In this document: positions 27,184 through 36,293 of the stretch, one piece after another
Position numbering within the stretch: the stretch's first letter is position 1
Layout: each line of letters opens with the position of its first letter
From: Roseiarcus sp963820795
Lineage (GTDB): Bacteria > Pseudomonadota > Alphaproteobacteria > Rhizobiales > Beijerinckiaceae
Direction: 5' to 3'
Assembly (NCBI GenBank): GCA_963820795.1
Contig: CAWGBJ010000010.1
Coordinates: forward strand, 310,001-374,000
Length of the DNA: 64,000 nt
Program-made: the position numbers and the translations under genes
Notes under the pieces: generated by a model
What the model saw: the letters and a program-made list of their open reading frames with translations, nothing else
The model's database searches: none
What the model was told of the DNA's origin: nothing

Positions 27184-28233
27184 ATGTCAAAATCCCCCAC
27201 GAGGATTCTTCCTACCCCGAATTTCGACTGGGATCCGACGACGCGTCCGCCGATCGCGGGTCTGCGTCCCTATCGGGAGCAAAGCTATCGCCTCGAGCCT
27301 GAGGTCGTCGGGAGCAAATTCGTCGTCCACAATTACGGCCATGGCGGCGCCGGCATCACTATGAGTTGGGGCTGCGCGCATGAAGTCGTCGATATCGTGA
27401 CCAGTCATGGCATCGGCGCGAACGACAGCGTCGCGGTGCTCGGCGCGGGGGTGATGGGCCTGACCGCGGCCACGCTCTTGCTCTCACGCAATCTCAAGGT
27501 CGCGATCTACGCCAAAGAGTTTCCGCCGAATACGACGTCCAACAAGGCGGGCGGGCAATGGGCGCCGTCATTGGTCAACCATCGGAACGCCGCACAGTTC
27601 ACCCGCATTCTGCGCCGGGCGTTTTCCGAGCATAAGGCTCGAGGCCCCGCCTACGGCGTGTCGACGCGGGAGAACTACACGCTCGTGCACGCCTCCAACT
27701 TCGAAAGCTGTCCGCCCGACGTCATCCCGCGGCCGACGACTTTCGCGCATCTGCCCTTCGCGCATCTGAGACAATCGGGCTTCGGCTATGCGACCTTGCT
27801 GGTCGAGCCGCCGATCTTCCTCGGCAAGATGCACGCCGACCTTCAGGCGGCAAACATCGCCTTCAACGCGCGCGAATTCCAGGATCTGAGCGACGTCGCC
27901 GAGTTGACCGAGACGATTGTCGTCAATTGCACCGGGCTGGGATCGAAGACGATCTGCAAGGACAGATTGATGGTTTCGGTCCGCGGGCAGCTGGTGCTGC
28001 TGCCGCCGCAGCCCAACCTGCAATATTTGTTTGCCGGACATGGCGGCTATCTTTTTCCGCGCCAGGACAGCGTGGTCGTGGGCGGCTCGGAAGAATTCGG
28101 CGTGACCGATCCCACGCCGAACCTGCAGATGTGCAGGTCGATACTGGCCAACATGAAACGCGTCTTCACCGCCGGCGAAGCGCTGGCGCTTGCGCCCGAA
28201 CTCCTGCCAAGCTGGGCGATGCGGAGCAAATAG
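27184..28233 (+). CDS. FAD-dependent D-amino-acid-oxidase-like oxidoreductase, rearranged domain order
   Basis: A 349-residue flavoprotein of the DAO superfamily. The dinucleotide fold VLGAGVMGLTAATLLL is at residues 85-100, not at the N terminus. Residues 20-62 carry VVHNYGHGGAGITMSWGCA, a motif that in classical D-amino-acid oxidase lies at the C-terminal end and binds FAD. The C terminus has AGHGGYLFPRQDSVVVGG. The order is thus circularly permuted relative to DAAO; related bacterial proteins with this order exist to my recollection. The substrate is unknown, a D-amino acid or similar amine being likely. A spacer of 158 bp separates it from the SDR gene on the same strand. Confidence 0.75.
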   Translation: MSKSPTRILPTPNFDWDPTTRPPIAGLRPYREQSYRLEPEVVGSKFVVHNYGHGGAGITMSWGCAHEVVDIVTSHGIGANDSVAVLGAGVMGLTAATLLLSRNLKVAIYAKEFPPNTTSNKAGGQWAPSLVNHRNAAQFTRILRRAFSEHKARGPAYGVSTRENYTLVHASNFESCPPDVIPRPTTFAHLPFAHLRQSGFGYATLLVEPPIFLGKMHADLQAANIAFNAREFQDLSDVAELTETIVVNCTGLGSKTICKDRLMVSVRGQLVLLPPQPNLQYLFAGHGGYLFPRQDSVVVGGSEEFGVTDPTPNLQMCRSILANMKRVFTAGEALALAPELLPSWAMRSK

Positions 28234-28391
28234 GCGCGGAGGTCCCTTTTACCCACGGTGAGAATTGTGGAGGGGTTCCCTCCTGGCCGAATGTCGTTAT
28301 GCGATCAGGCGCCGTATAGTTTCCGCCAGGATCGTTTTCCTCCCGTTGGCCCCGCCCAACGGGGCCGAAGCCAAACTTTCGAGGTCTCGCC

Positions 28392-29243
28392 ATGCCGCTC
28401 CATCCTGCTCTTGCCCGGAACCGCGTCGCCGTCATCACCGGGGCGGCGAGCGGCATCGGCCTTGCCGCAGCGAAGAAGTTCGCCGGGCTCGGCATGAAGG
28501 TCGTCATGGCCGACAGGAGCGCCGAGCGGCTGCAATCGATGGCGGCAGAGGTCGCCGCCGTGTCCGGGAGCCAGACGAACGTCCGCCCGCTCGCCATCGA
28601 CGTCAGCAATGCGGCGGATGTCGAACGGTTGAAGACAGCGGCCTATGAGGCCTTCGGCGAGGTCGCGCTGCTCATGAACAACGCCGGGGTCGGCGGCGGC
28701 GGTCCGGTTATAGGCGACGGCGCCAAATGGCGCCGCGTTCTGGACGTCAATCTGTGGGGCGTCATTCATGGGGTGCAGACGTTCGCGCCCGAGATGCTGA
28801 AGCAGGGAACGGACGCCGCGATCGTCAACACCGGTTCGAAGCAGGGCATCACCTGCCCGCCGGGCGACGCGGCCTACAACGTTTCGAAAGCCGGCGTGAA
28901 AGTCGTGACCGAAGCTCTCGCCCATGAATTGCGCAACATCGAGGGCTGCCGGATCAGCGCGCACCTGCTCATTCCCGGCTTCACCTTCACCGGGCTGACC
29001 GCGGGCGCAAGCGCGAAGCCGCCGGCGGCATGGACGCCCGAACAGGTCGTCGATTTCCTCGTCGAGCGCATGTCGGCCGGCGACTTCTACGTCCTCTGTC
29101 CCGACAACGAGGTCACGCGCGAGATCGACGAGCGCCGCATCCTGTGGGGCGCGCGCGACATCGTCGACAACCGCCCGGCCCTGTCGCGCTGGCACCCGGA
29201 CTTTCGCGATGCCTTCGCCGACTACATGCGGGCGAAGGCATGA
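28392..29243 (+). CDS. short-chain dehydrogenase/reductase
   Basis: A 283-residue classical SDR using NAD(P)(H). It has the cofactor motif TGAASGIG at residues 17-24, NNAG near 97, catalytic Ser in NTGSKQG, and YNVSK (Tyr/Lys). The C-terminal 60 residues are longer than in minimal SDRs and include WGARDIVDNRPALSRWHP. No substrate can be assigned. A stem-loop GGCCCCG-CCCAA-CGGGGCC (28348-28366) lies 25 bp before the ATG and may be the terminator of the flavoprotein gene upstream. It converges on the Rrf2 gene. Confidence 0.82.
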   Translation: MPLHPALARNRVAVITGAASGIGLAAAKKFAGLGMKVVMADRSAERLQSMAAEVAAVSGSQTNVRPLAIDVSNAADVERLKTAAYEAFGEVALLMNNAGVGGGGPVIGDGAKWRRVLDVNLWGVIHGVQTFAPEMLKQGTDAAIVNTGSKQGITCPPGDAAYNVSKAGVKVVTEALAHELRNIEGCRISAHLLIPGFTFTGLTAGASAKPPAAWTPEQVVDFLVERMSAGDFYVLCPDNEVTREIDERRILWGARDIVDNRPALSRWHPDFRDAFADYMRAKA

Positions 29244-29265
29244 TGCACGCCCGGCTCGGGCCGCA

Positions 29266-29715
29266 TCAGATGTCGTACATCGCGGCCCTTTCGACAGGAT
29301 CGGTCGAGGCCCGCAATTCGGCCAGCGTGCGATTGTCGAGGATGCTGGCGACCGCGTTGCGCGCCTCGACCATGATCAGCCGCACCGGACAGGTCTTCAG
29401 GTCCGCACAGTCATCACAAGGCCGGAACGCCGTCACCGAAGCGCACGGGATTGGCGCGAGCGGTCCGTCGAGGACGCGCACGATCGCGCCAACCCGGATC
29501 TCATGCGCAGGCCGGGCGAGCGCGTAGCCGCCGCCCTTGCCCTTTTTCGAATAGACGAGCCCGGCGTGGCGGAGCTCGGTCAGGATGTGATCGAGGAATT
29601 TCTTCGAGATCGCATTCGCTTCCGCCACGTCGGCGACCTGGGCGAGCGCGTCCGGGCCGAGGCCGGCAAGATGCACCATGGCCTTCAGGCCGTATTTTCC
29701 TTTGTTGGTCAGCAC
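29266..29715 (-). CDS. Rrf2-family transcriptional regulator with Cys cluster
   Basis: A 149-residue winged-helix repressor of the Rrf2/IscR family. The N terminus KGKYGLKAMVHLA is the family start; the recognition region reads ISKKFLDHILTELRHAGLV followed by SKKGKGGGYALARP. Four cysteines in PCASVTAFRPCDDCADLKTC are placed to ligate an Fe-S cluster, suggesting redox or iron sensing. The GTG at 29715 is preceded by GAGG at 6 nt and gives the normal family length; upstream in-frame codons look non-coding. It is divergent from the transglutaminase gene (227 bp apart) and convergent with the SDR. Its targets are unknown. Confidence 0.85.
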   Translation of the reverse strand: MLTNKGKYGLKAMVHLAGLGPDALAQVADVAEANAISKKFLDHILTELRHAGLVYSKKGKGGGYALARPAHEIRVGAIVRVLDGPLAPIPCASVTAFRPCDDCADLKTCPVRLIMVEARNAVASILDNRTLAELRASTDPVERAAMYDI

Positions 29716-29941
29716 GCTTGGCCTCGGCCACCTAAGAATCAGGATGGGATAATCGACGGCCGCGATCCTTGAAGCAAAAGGTTCAGCGAATCCATCGGGC
29801 GGGCGGACTTTCATCTCTCGGAAACTGCGCTCCACACGCGCCCACCGGGCGGGGCCCGTCAACCGTGCGACAAGTTTGATTGTGCGGCGCAGCAAATTGT
29901 GAAAGTCTTCGCCACTCCATCACCAGGTCCGCTTCCGCCCC

Positions 29942-32900
29942 ATGTCCATTCGAGCCGCGATCCACCATCTGACCCATTACAAATACGACCGGCCGGTGTC
30001 GCTCGGGCCGCAGATCATCCGCCTCAAGCCGGCGCCGCACAGCCGCACCCGTGTGATCTCGCATTCGCTGAAAGTCACGCCCGCCGATCATTTTGTGAAC
30101 GTGCAGCAGGATCCTTACGGCAACTGGCTCGCGCGATACGTCTTCCCCGAACTCGTCAACGAACTGAAGATCGAGGTCGACGTCGTCGCCGACATGACGG
30201 TGTACAATCCATTCGATTTCTTCGTCGAGGAAAGCGCGGAGTACCTGGCCGTTCGAATATGGCGAGGATCTCAGACCCGATCTCGTCATCTACCGCACCC
30301 CGGAGCCCGCCGGTCCGCGGCTTCAGGCCTTTCTCGACCGGATCGACCGCTCGCCGCGGCGCACGGTCGATTTTGTCGTCGATCTCAACCGGCGTCTCGC
30401 GAGCGAGATAAAATACCTCATCCGGATGGAGACGGGCGTGCAGAGCCCGGAGGAGACCTTCGAGCGCGGCTCCGGCTCGTGCCGCGATTCGAGCTGGCTC
30501 CTGGTGCAGATTCTCCGTCATCTCGGATTGGCCGGGCGCTTCGTCTCGGGCTACCTGATCCAGCTCAAGCCTGACCTCGTCGCGCTCGACGGGCCGCCGG
30601 GAACGGATCATGACTTCACCGATCTTCACGCCTGGGCCGAGGTCTATCTTCCCGGCGCCGGCTGGATCGGCCTCGATCCGACCTCCGGGCTTCTGACCGG
30701 CGAAAGCCACATCCCGCTCGCCGCCACGCCGCATTACCGCAACGCCGCGCCGATCTCCGGCGTCGCCAGCTTCGCCAACGTCGACTTCTCTTTCGACATG
30801 CGGGTCGAGCGCGTGGCGGAGCATCCGCGCATCACCAAGCCCTTCTCGGAAGAGGCGTGGACGGCGCTCGACCGGCTCGGCCAAGAGGTCGACCGGGCGC
30901 TCGTCTCGGGCGACGTCCGCCTGACGATGGGCGGAGAGCCGACCTTCGTCTCGATCGACGACTTCGAATCGGGCGAATGGAACACCGACGCGGTCGGTCC
31001 GAGCAAGCGCCAGCTCGCCGATCGGCTGATCCGCCGCTTGAGGGAACGGTTCGCGCCCGGCGGCTTCCTGCATTACGGGCAGGGCAAATGGTATCCGGGC
31101 GAGTCCCTGCCGCGCTGGACGTTCTCGCTCTACTGGCGCCGCGACGGCAAGCCGGTCTGGTCAGACCCCGGGCGGATCGCCGCGGAAGGTCACGAAACCG
31201 CCGCGACCGGAAAGGGGGCGTATGCGCTTCTCGGCGCGATCGCCTCGGAGCTCGACCTGGACTCAGACTTCATCGCGCCGGCCTACGAGGACCCGGCCAC
31301 ATGGATCGTCAAGGAAGCCAACCTGCCCGACAATGTCACGCCGGAGAATTCCAAGCTGAAGGATCCCGAGGAGCGGCTGCGTCTCGCCAAGGTGTTCGCG
31401 CGCGGATTGACCGAGCCGTCCGGCTATGTGCTGCCGGTCCAGCGCTGGCAGGCGAAATCGATGGAGACCCGCTGGCGCAGCGAGAAATGGAAGACGCGGC
31501 GCGGCGGTCTCTTTCTCGTGCCGGGCGACAGTCCGGTCGGCTATCGCCTGCCGCTCGGCGCGCTGCCCTATGTTCCGCCGTCGGCCTTCCCCTATGTCGT
31601 CGAGGCGGACCCGACCGTGCCGCGCGAGCCGCTTCCCGACGCTGCGGCGCCGCGCCCGCGCTCTCAGCACATGGCGTCCTTCGCCGCCGACGATTCGACG
31701 CAGCAGGAGCGGGTCGAGCAGCGCCTCGGCGACATCGACGGCGCGGTGCGCACCGCCTTGACGGTCGAAGCGCGCGACGGGCGCCTCTGCCTCTTCATGC
31801 CGCCGGTGCAGCGGCTGGAGGACTATCTCGAACTCGTCGCCGCGGCGGAGACAGCGGCGGAAAAGATCGGGCTGCCGGTGCAGATCGAGGGCTACGGGCC
31901 GCCGGTCGACCCGCGTCTCAACGTCATCCGTGTCGCCCCCGATCCGGGCGTCATCGAGGTCAACATCCACCCGGCGTCGAACTGGCGCGAATGCGTCGCG
32001 ACGACCCAGGCGATCTACGAGGAGGCGCGTCAGGCGCGGCTCGGCGCCGACAAGTTCATGATCGACGGCAAGCATGCCGGGACCGGCGGGGGCAACCACG
32101 TGGTGGTCGGCGGCGCGACGCCCCTCGACAGCCCATTCCTTCGCCGGCCCGATCTCCTCAAAAGCCTCATCGTCCATTGGCTCAGGCATCCGAGTCTCAG
32201 CTATTTCTTTTCCGGCCTGTTCATCGGGCCGACCAGCCAGGCGCCGCGCATCGACGAGGCGCGGCACGACAGCCTGTACGAACTCGAGATTGCGCTGGCG
32301 CAAATTCCCCGTCCCGGCGGCGGGGATGCGCCGCCGCCCTGGCTCCTCGACCGCCTGACGCGCAACCTTCTCACCGACGTGACCGGCAACACCCACCGGG
32401 CGGAAATCTGCATCGACAAGCTCTATTCGCCGGACGGTCCGACCGGCCGGCTGGGATTGATCGAATTTCGCGGCTTTGAAATGCCGCCGGACGCGCGCAT
32501 GAGCCTCGCCCAGCAATTGCTGATCCGCGCAATCATCGCGCGCCTGTGGCGCGAGCCGCTGGACGGGCCGCTGCCGCGTTGGGGCTCCTCGCTCCACGAC
32601 CGGTTCATGCTGCCCCATTACGTCTGGCAGGACCTCCTCGATGTCCTCGGCGATCTGAGGGCGCACGGCTTTGCCTTCCGCTCCGACTGGTACGAGGCGC
32701 AGGCCGAATTCCGCTTTCCCTTCTGCGGCGAAGTCGAATACGAGGGCGTTCAGCTCGAGCTCCGTCAGGCGCTCGAGCCCTGGCATGTGCTCGGCGAGAC
32801 CGGCGCGATCGGCGGCACGGCGCGCTATACCGACAGTTCGACCGAGCGCCTGCAGGTCAAGCTGACGACGGCCGACCCCGACCGCTACATCGTCGCGTGC

Positions 32901-33263
32901 AACCGGCGACGCGTGCCCCTGCGCGACACGCCGACCGCAGGCGTCGCGGTCGGCGCGGTCCGCTTCAAGGCGTGGAAGCCGGCGATGGCGTTGCATCCGA
33001 GGATCGCGGTGCATGCGCCGCTCGTTTTCGACATCTTCGATTTGTGGAGCGGTCGGGCGCTGGGCGGCTGCGTCTATCACGTCGCCCATCCCGGCGGCCA
33101 AAATTACGAAACCTTCCCGGTCAATGCGAACGAAGCCGAAGCGCGGCGACTGGCGCGGTTCGAGCCGCTCGGCCATACGCCCGGGGCCTACGAACCTTTG
33201 CCCGAGCAGCCGCATGCCGAGTTCCCGCTGACGCTCGATCTGCGGCGTCCTCCCGGCCTATAG
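29942..33263 (+). CDS. transglutaminase-like / DUF2126 protein (frameshifted)
   Basis: Large protein of about 1106 residues after frame correction. Order: bacterial transglutaminase N-terminal domain (about 1-90), transglutaminase-like core (about 150-270) with catalytic Cys in GSGSCRDSSW near residue 179 and His in DLHAWAEVYLPGAGW, then DUF2126 (about 310-1100) with DVRLTMGGEPTFVS and KHAGTGGGNHVVVGGATP. Length fits the family. A frame break at TACCTGG near 30244 is repaired by dropping one C, giving EYWPFEYGEDLRPDLVIYRT. In other genomes such proteins sit with ATP-grasp and alpha-E (DUF403) genes and are thought to process peptide-like products; none is adjacent here. Without repair the second frame (from 30426) still holds the catalytic Cys and all of DUF2126. 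Confidence 0.83.
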
Positions 33264-33373
33264 CGAACCGCGCGAGCCGCGCCGGTCCCGCGGGCATCGC
33301 GCCGGCAAGGGTCCCGCTCGAGGCGAAGCCTTCGCGTGGCGTCGACTAACTCCGGCGTTATCACGTGAAATAT

Positions 33374-33389
33374 GCGGCAATATTACCGC
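33374..33389. promoter_or_regulatory. 16-bp near-palindrome upstream of the DUF465 gene
   Basis: GCGGCAATATTACCGC is a dyad with symmetric GCGG/CCGC arms and an AATATT centre, broken by one mismatched pair. It is 100 bp upstream of the ATG at 33489 and could be an operator; no regulator family is inferred. Confidence 0.4.
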
Positions 33390-33488
33390 CGGGCGCAATT
33401 ATTTGAATGGGACTTGGGGAATTTGCCGCTTGCAAGAACCGCCCGCTGTGTCACAATTTCGTCGTTGTGAGCCACAGGAGAGGTTCCC

Positions 33489-33677
33489 ATGTCGATAGAT
33501 TCGCATCTCAACGAGCTGGTGCGTCGTCATCAGGCGATTGAGGAAGCGATACTTGACGAGGAAAATCATCCAGCAGCAGACGACATCAAGATTTATGAGC
33601 TGAAACGCAAGAAACTGCACCTTAAAGATCAAATCGAGCGGCTGAAGCATCAAGCCGAGACGACGGTCACGCACTGA
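33489..33677 (+). CDS. DUF465 (YdcH-family) small coiled-coil protein
   Basis: A 62-residue protein with the DUF465 pattern: HLNELVRRHQAIEEAI, then IKIYELKRKKLHLKDQIERL, two helices expected to form a coiled-coil hairpin. Its A+T content and use of AAG/AAA codons are higher than in the neighbours. It has a strong ribosome-binding site (AGGAGAGG, 6 nt before ATG). A possible promoter is TTGCAA with CACAAT about 16 bp later, near 33437-33464. The molecular role of the family is unknown. A terminator hairpin follows directly. Confidence 0.85.
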   Translation: MSIDSHLNELVRRHQAIEEAILDEENHPAADDIKIYELKRKKLHLKDQIERLKHQAETTVTH

Positions 33678-33681
33678 GCAG

Positions 33682-33699
33682 CTTCCGCCAAGGCGGAAG
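33682..33699. terminator. bidirectional hairpin between the DUF465 gene and queG
   Basis: Perfect 8-bp stem CTTCCGCC / GGCGGAAG with a 2-nt loop, 4 bp after the DUF465 stop and 5 bp before the queG stop; it can serve both convergent genes. Confidence 0.65.
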
Positions 33700-33704
33700 G
33701 ACAA

Positions 33705-34832
33705 TCAGGGTTCCTGCGCGCCGAGGGCCAAGCGCCATTCCTCGGCGACGTCACTGACGCGTTCACCCTCGATTTCCTCCGCCGCAAGCGAAAAGAAGTC
33801 TTCCCGCGAAAGCAGTCGGGCGAGCGCCCAAACCGCGGCGCCGCGGACCAGCGGCGATTCGTCGCGCAGGCGTTCGCGCGCCGCCGCGGCGAGGCCGGGC
33901 GCGCCCGAGTTGCCGATGGCGATCAGGACATTGCGAATGAAGCGGTCCCGGCCGATCCGCTTGATCGGGCCGCCGGCGAAGCGCGCGCGAAAAGCCCTGT
34001 CGTCGAGACGCGCCAGCGTCTCGAGCCGCGGCTCCTCGAGGTCGGAGCGCGCGGCGAGCTTCGCCTCGCGTCCGGCGCTGGCGAACTTGTTCCATGGACA
34101 CACGGCGAGGCAATCGTCGCATCCGTAGATGCGGTTGCCGATAGCGGCCCGCAGCGCGTGCGGAATGGGCCCCTTCAGCTCGATCGTCAGATAGGAAATG
34201 CATCGCCTGGCGTCGAGCCGATAGGGCGCGGGAAAGGCGTCGGTCGGACAGACGTCGAGACAGGCGCGGCAGGTCCCGCAATGGTCGGTCTCGGACGGGT
34301 CCGGAGGAAGATCGAGGTTGGTCAGGATCGCGCCGAGGAAGAGCCACGAGCCGAACTCGCGCGACACCAGATTGGTGTGCTTTCCCTGCCAGCCGAGGCC
34401 GGCGCGCGCGGCGAGCGGCTTTTCCATCAGCGGCGCGGTGTCGACGAAGATCTTGACGTCAGCCCGGGCAGGCTTCGCCGCGCTGACGAGGAACGCCGCC
34501 AGTTGCTTGAGCCTGCCCTTGACGACATCGTGGTAGTCGCGATTGCGCGCGTAGACGGAGATCGAGCCCGCATCCTTGCGCTCGAGCGCCCCCAAAGGGT
34601 CGCCGCCCGGACCGTAGTTCAGCCCGAGCATGACGAGACTTCTCGCGTCGCTCATCAGCGCGCGGGGATCGACACGGCGGTCGGGAGACCGCGCCATCCA
34701 TGTCATCTCGCCGTGCGCCCCGGCCCCGATCCAGGCGGAGAGATGCGCCTGCGCCTCTGCCGGCGGATCGGCCGATGTCACCCGGCAGGCGTCGAAGCCG
34801 AGAGCGCGCGCTCTGGCGCGCAGCGCCGTCAG
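33705..34832 (-). CDS. queG: epoxyqueuosine reductase
   Basis: Reduces epoxyqueuosine to queuosine in the wobble position of tRNAs with GUN anticodons, using cobalamin and two [4Fe-4S] clusters. The product (about 375 residues) has the cluster motifs CGTCRACLDVCPTDAF and YGCDDCLAVCPWNKF, plus DTAPLMEKPLAARAGLGWQGKH and a C-terminal HEAT-like segment (ESPLVRGAAVWALARLL). No ATG, GTG or TTG precedes the conserved start GFDACRV nearby; the best site is a CTG at 34832 overlapping the TGA of the upstream GST gene, which implies coupling. The start is therefore uncertain. Confidence 0.9.
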   Translation of the reverse strand: MTALRARARALGFDACRVTSADPPAEAQAHLSAWIGAGAHGEMTWMARSPDRRVDPRALMSDARSLVMLGLNYGPGGDPLGALERKDAGSISVYARNRDYHDVVKGRLKQLAAFLVSAAKPARADVKIFVDTAPLMEKPLAARAGLGWQGKHTNLVSREFGSWLFLGAILTNLDLPPDPSETDHCGTCRACLDVCPTDAFPAPYRLDARRCISYLTIELKGPIPHALRAAIGNRIYGCDDCLAVCPWNKFASAGREAKLAARSDLEEPRLETLARLDDRAFRARFAGGPIKRIGRDRFIRNVLIAIGNSGAPGLAAAARERLRDESPLVRGAAVWALARLLSREDFFSLAAEEIEGERVSDVAEEWRLALGAQEP

Positions 34833-35521
34833 AAGTCGAGATCCGCGTAGCTCGCGCTCGGGGCCGTTCCCGGCAGGCGCTCGGCCAGCAACGGTCGAAA
34901 CGAGGGACGCGATTTGACCCGGGCGTACCAGGCCCTCGCCGTTTCGTTGTCGTTCCACTGCACGTCGCCCAGGTAGTCGAGGCAGGACAAATGCGCCGCC
35001 GCCGCGAGGTCGGCGTAGGTCAGCCGGTCGCCGGCGAGCCAGTTGCGGCCGGCGATCAGATGACCGATGTAGCGCAAATGATAGCGCAAATTGGCGCGCG
35101 CCGCGCGCACCGCCTCCATGTCCGGCGCGCCGCCGCCCTGATCCGGGCGCATGAATCGCTTGTAGATTTTCTCCCGCACCAGCCACTGACTCGATTCGTT
35201 GAAGAATTTGACGTTGAACCAGACCATCAGACGGCGCGCTTCGGCGCGGCCGCCGGGATCCTCCGGGAGCAGCCTGCGGTCGCCGAGGCCCACGCCGCAC
35301 GTCTCGTCCAGAAACTCGGCGATCACCTCCGCCCCGGGGAGCGCGGGAGCGTGCGCCTCGACCAGCACCGGCGTCGCGCCCTCGGCCGCGGTCAGCAGGA
35401 ACTCCCGCCGCCGCTCCCAGGCGCGCTCTTCCACCAGCTTCGGTTCGATCCCCATTTCGGCGAGGACGAGGCGGACGAAGCGCGAATGCGGACAAAAAGG
35501 ATAATGGTACAGGGTGACCAT
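34829..35521 (-). CDS. glutathione S-transferase family protein
   Basis: A 230-residue GST-like protein. The N-terminal thioredoxin fold begins MVTLYHYPFCPHSRFVRLVLAE with a Cys in the active-site position, and the substrate-side PVLVEAHAPALPGAEVIAEFLDE segment. An all-alpha C-terminal domain contains AGRNWLAGDRLTYADLAAAAH (the conserved Asp of GST N-capping box). It directly precedes queG, with overlapping stop and start, a pairing seen in other alphaproteobacteria as I recall. The substrate is not predictable. A short spacer (130 bp) with an AT-rich stretch lies upstream. Confidence 0.87.
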   Translation of the reverse strand: MVTLYHYPFCPHSRFVRLVLAEMGIEPKLVEERAWERRREFLLTAAEGATPVLVEAHAPALPGAEVIAEFLDETCGVGLGDRRLLPEDPGGRAEARRLMVWFNVKFFNESSQWLVREKIYKRFMRPDQGGGAPDMEAVRAARANLRYHLRYIGHLIAGRNWLAGDRLTYADLAAAAHLSCLDYLGDVQWNDNETARAWYARVKSRPSFRPLLAERLPGTAPSASYADLDF

Positions 35522-35651
35522 TGACGCCGGTTCAGGGAATTTCGCGAGCGCCCGCTTGCGCTCAGTCGCCCTTTTGAATGCGTTAGGGCGAGTTAACTGA
35601 GGGTTAACCGCCGGGAATCGCCACGAAAGCCGCGAGGAAAGGCAGCCCGGC

Positions 35652-36293
35652 TCAACCAGCCAACTCGCGCGACTGGATGCGCCACACCTCCGCGGCGCTC
35701 ATCCGCGCCCAGGCGGCGTCGAGCGAATTGTTCGCATCGATCGCCCGGCAGGCGTCGTCGATGACGAACGTCTCGAAGCCTTCCTTGCGCGCATCGAGCG
35801 CCGAAAAGGCGACGCAATAATCGGTCGCCAGGCCGCAGGCGAAAACCCGCTTGACGCCCCGCGCCTTGAGCAGCGCCGCCAGCCCGGTTGTCGTCTTTCC
35901 GTCCGCCTCGACGAAGGCCGAGTAGGAATCGACGCCGGCATGCATGCCCTTGCGCAAAATGAGAAACGCCAGATCGGTCGCCAGGGCGGGATGCAGTGCG
36001 GCCGCCGCGGTTCCCTGGACGCAGTGATCCGGCCAGAGCGTCTGCTCTCCATAGTCGAGCTGCTTCGTGTCGAACGGCGCCGTGCCGGGGTGGCGGGACG
36101 AGAACGAGGCGTGTTGGGGCGGATGCCAGTCCTGCGTCACCACGACGTTGCCGAAGCGACGCATGAGCGCGTTGATAAGCGGCACGATCGTGTCGCCGTC
36201 ATCGACCGCCAGCGCCCCGCCGGGCATGAAATCCAGCTGCAGGTCGATCGCCAGAAGGACGTCATCCTCGCCAATCGTGATCGCCGATGGCAT
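35652..36293 (-). CDS. pncA: nicotinamidase
   Basis: Hydrolyses nicotinamide to nicotinate and ammonia in NAD salvage; many PncA enzymes also act on pyrazinamide. The 213-residue isochorismatase-fold protein has the catalytic triad Asp (IDLQLDFMPGG), Lys (LILRKGMHAGVDSYSAF) and Cys (CGLATDYCVAFSALDA), and the metal-binding TQDWHPPQHASF histidines. The ATG at 36293 lies inside the 3' end of the upstream membrane-protein gene, a 32-nt overlap. Confidence 0.93.
   Translation of the reverse strand: MPSAITIGEDDVLLAIDLQLDFMPGGALAVDDGDTIVPLINALMRRFGNVVVTQDWHPPQHASFSSRHPGTAPFDTKQLDYGEQTLWPDHCVQGTAAAALHPALATDLAFLILRKGMHAGVDSYSAFVEADGKTTTGLAALLKARGVKRVFACGLATDYCVAFSALDARKEGFETFVIDDACRAIDANNSLDAAWARMSAAEVWRIQSRELAG

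Noticed and set aside
26895..27302. Overlapping frames before the flavoprotein gene (135 and 150 codons)
   Set aside because: They overlap the true start at 27184, have no recognisable sequence pattern and span the repeat-bearing spacer.
31263..33215. 650-codon minus-strand frame inside the transglutaminase/DUF2126 gene
   Set aside because: Composition is typical of an antisense shadow and no motif is visible, while the plus strand has a full domain series.
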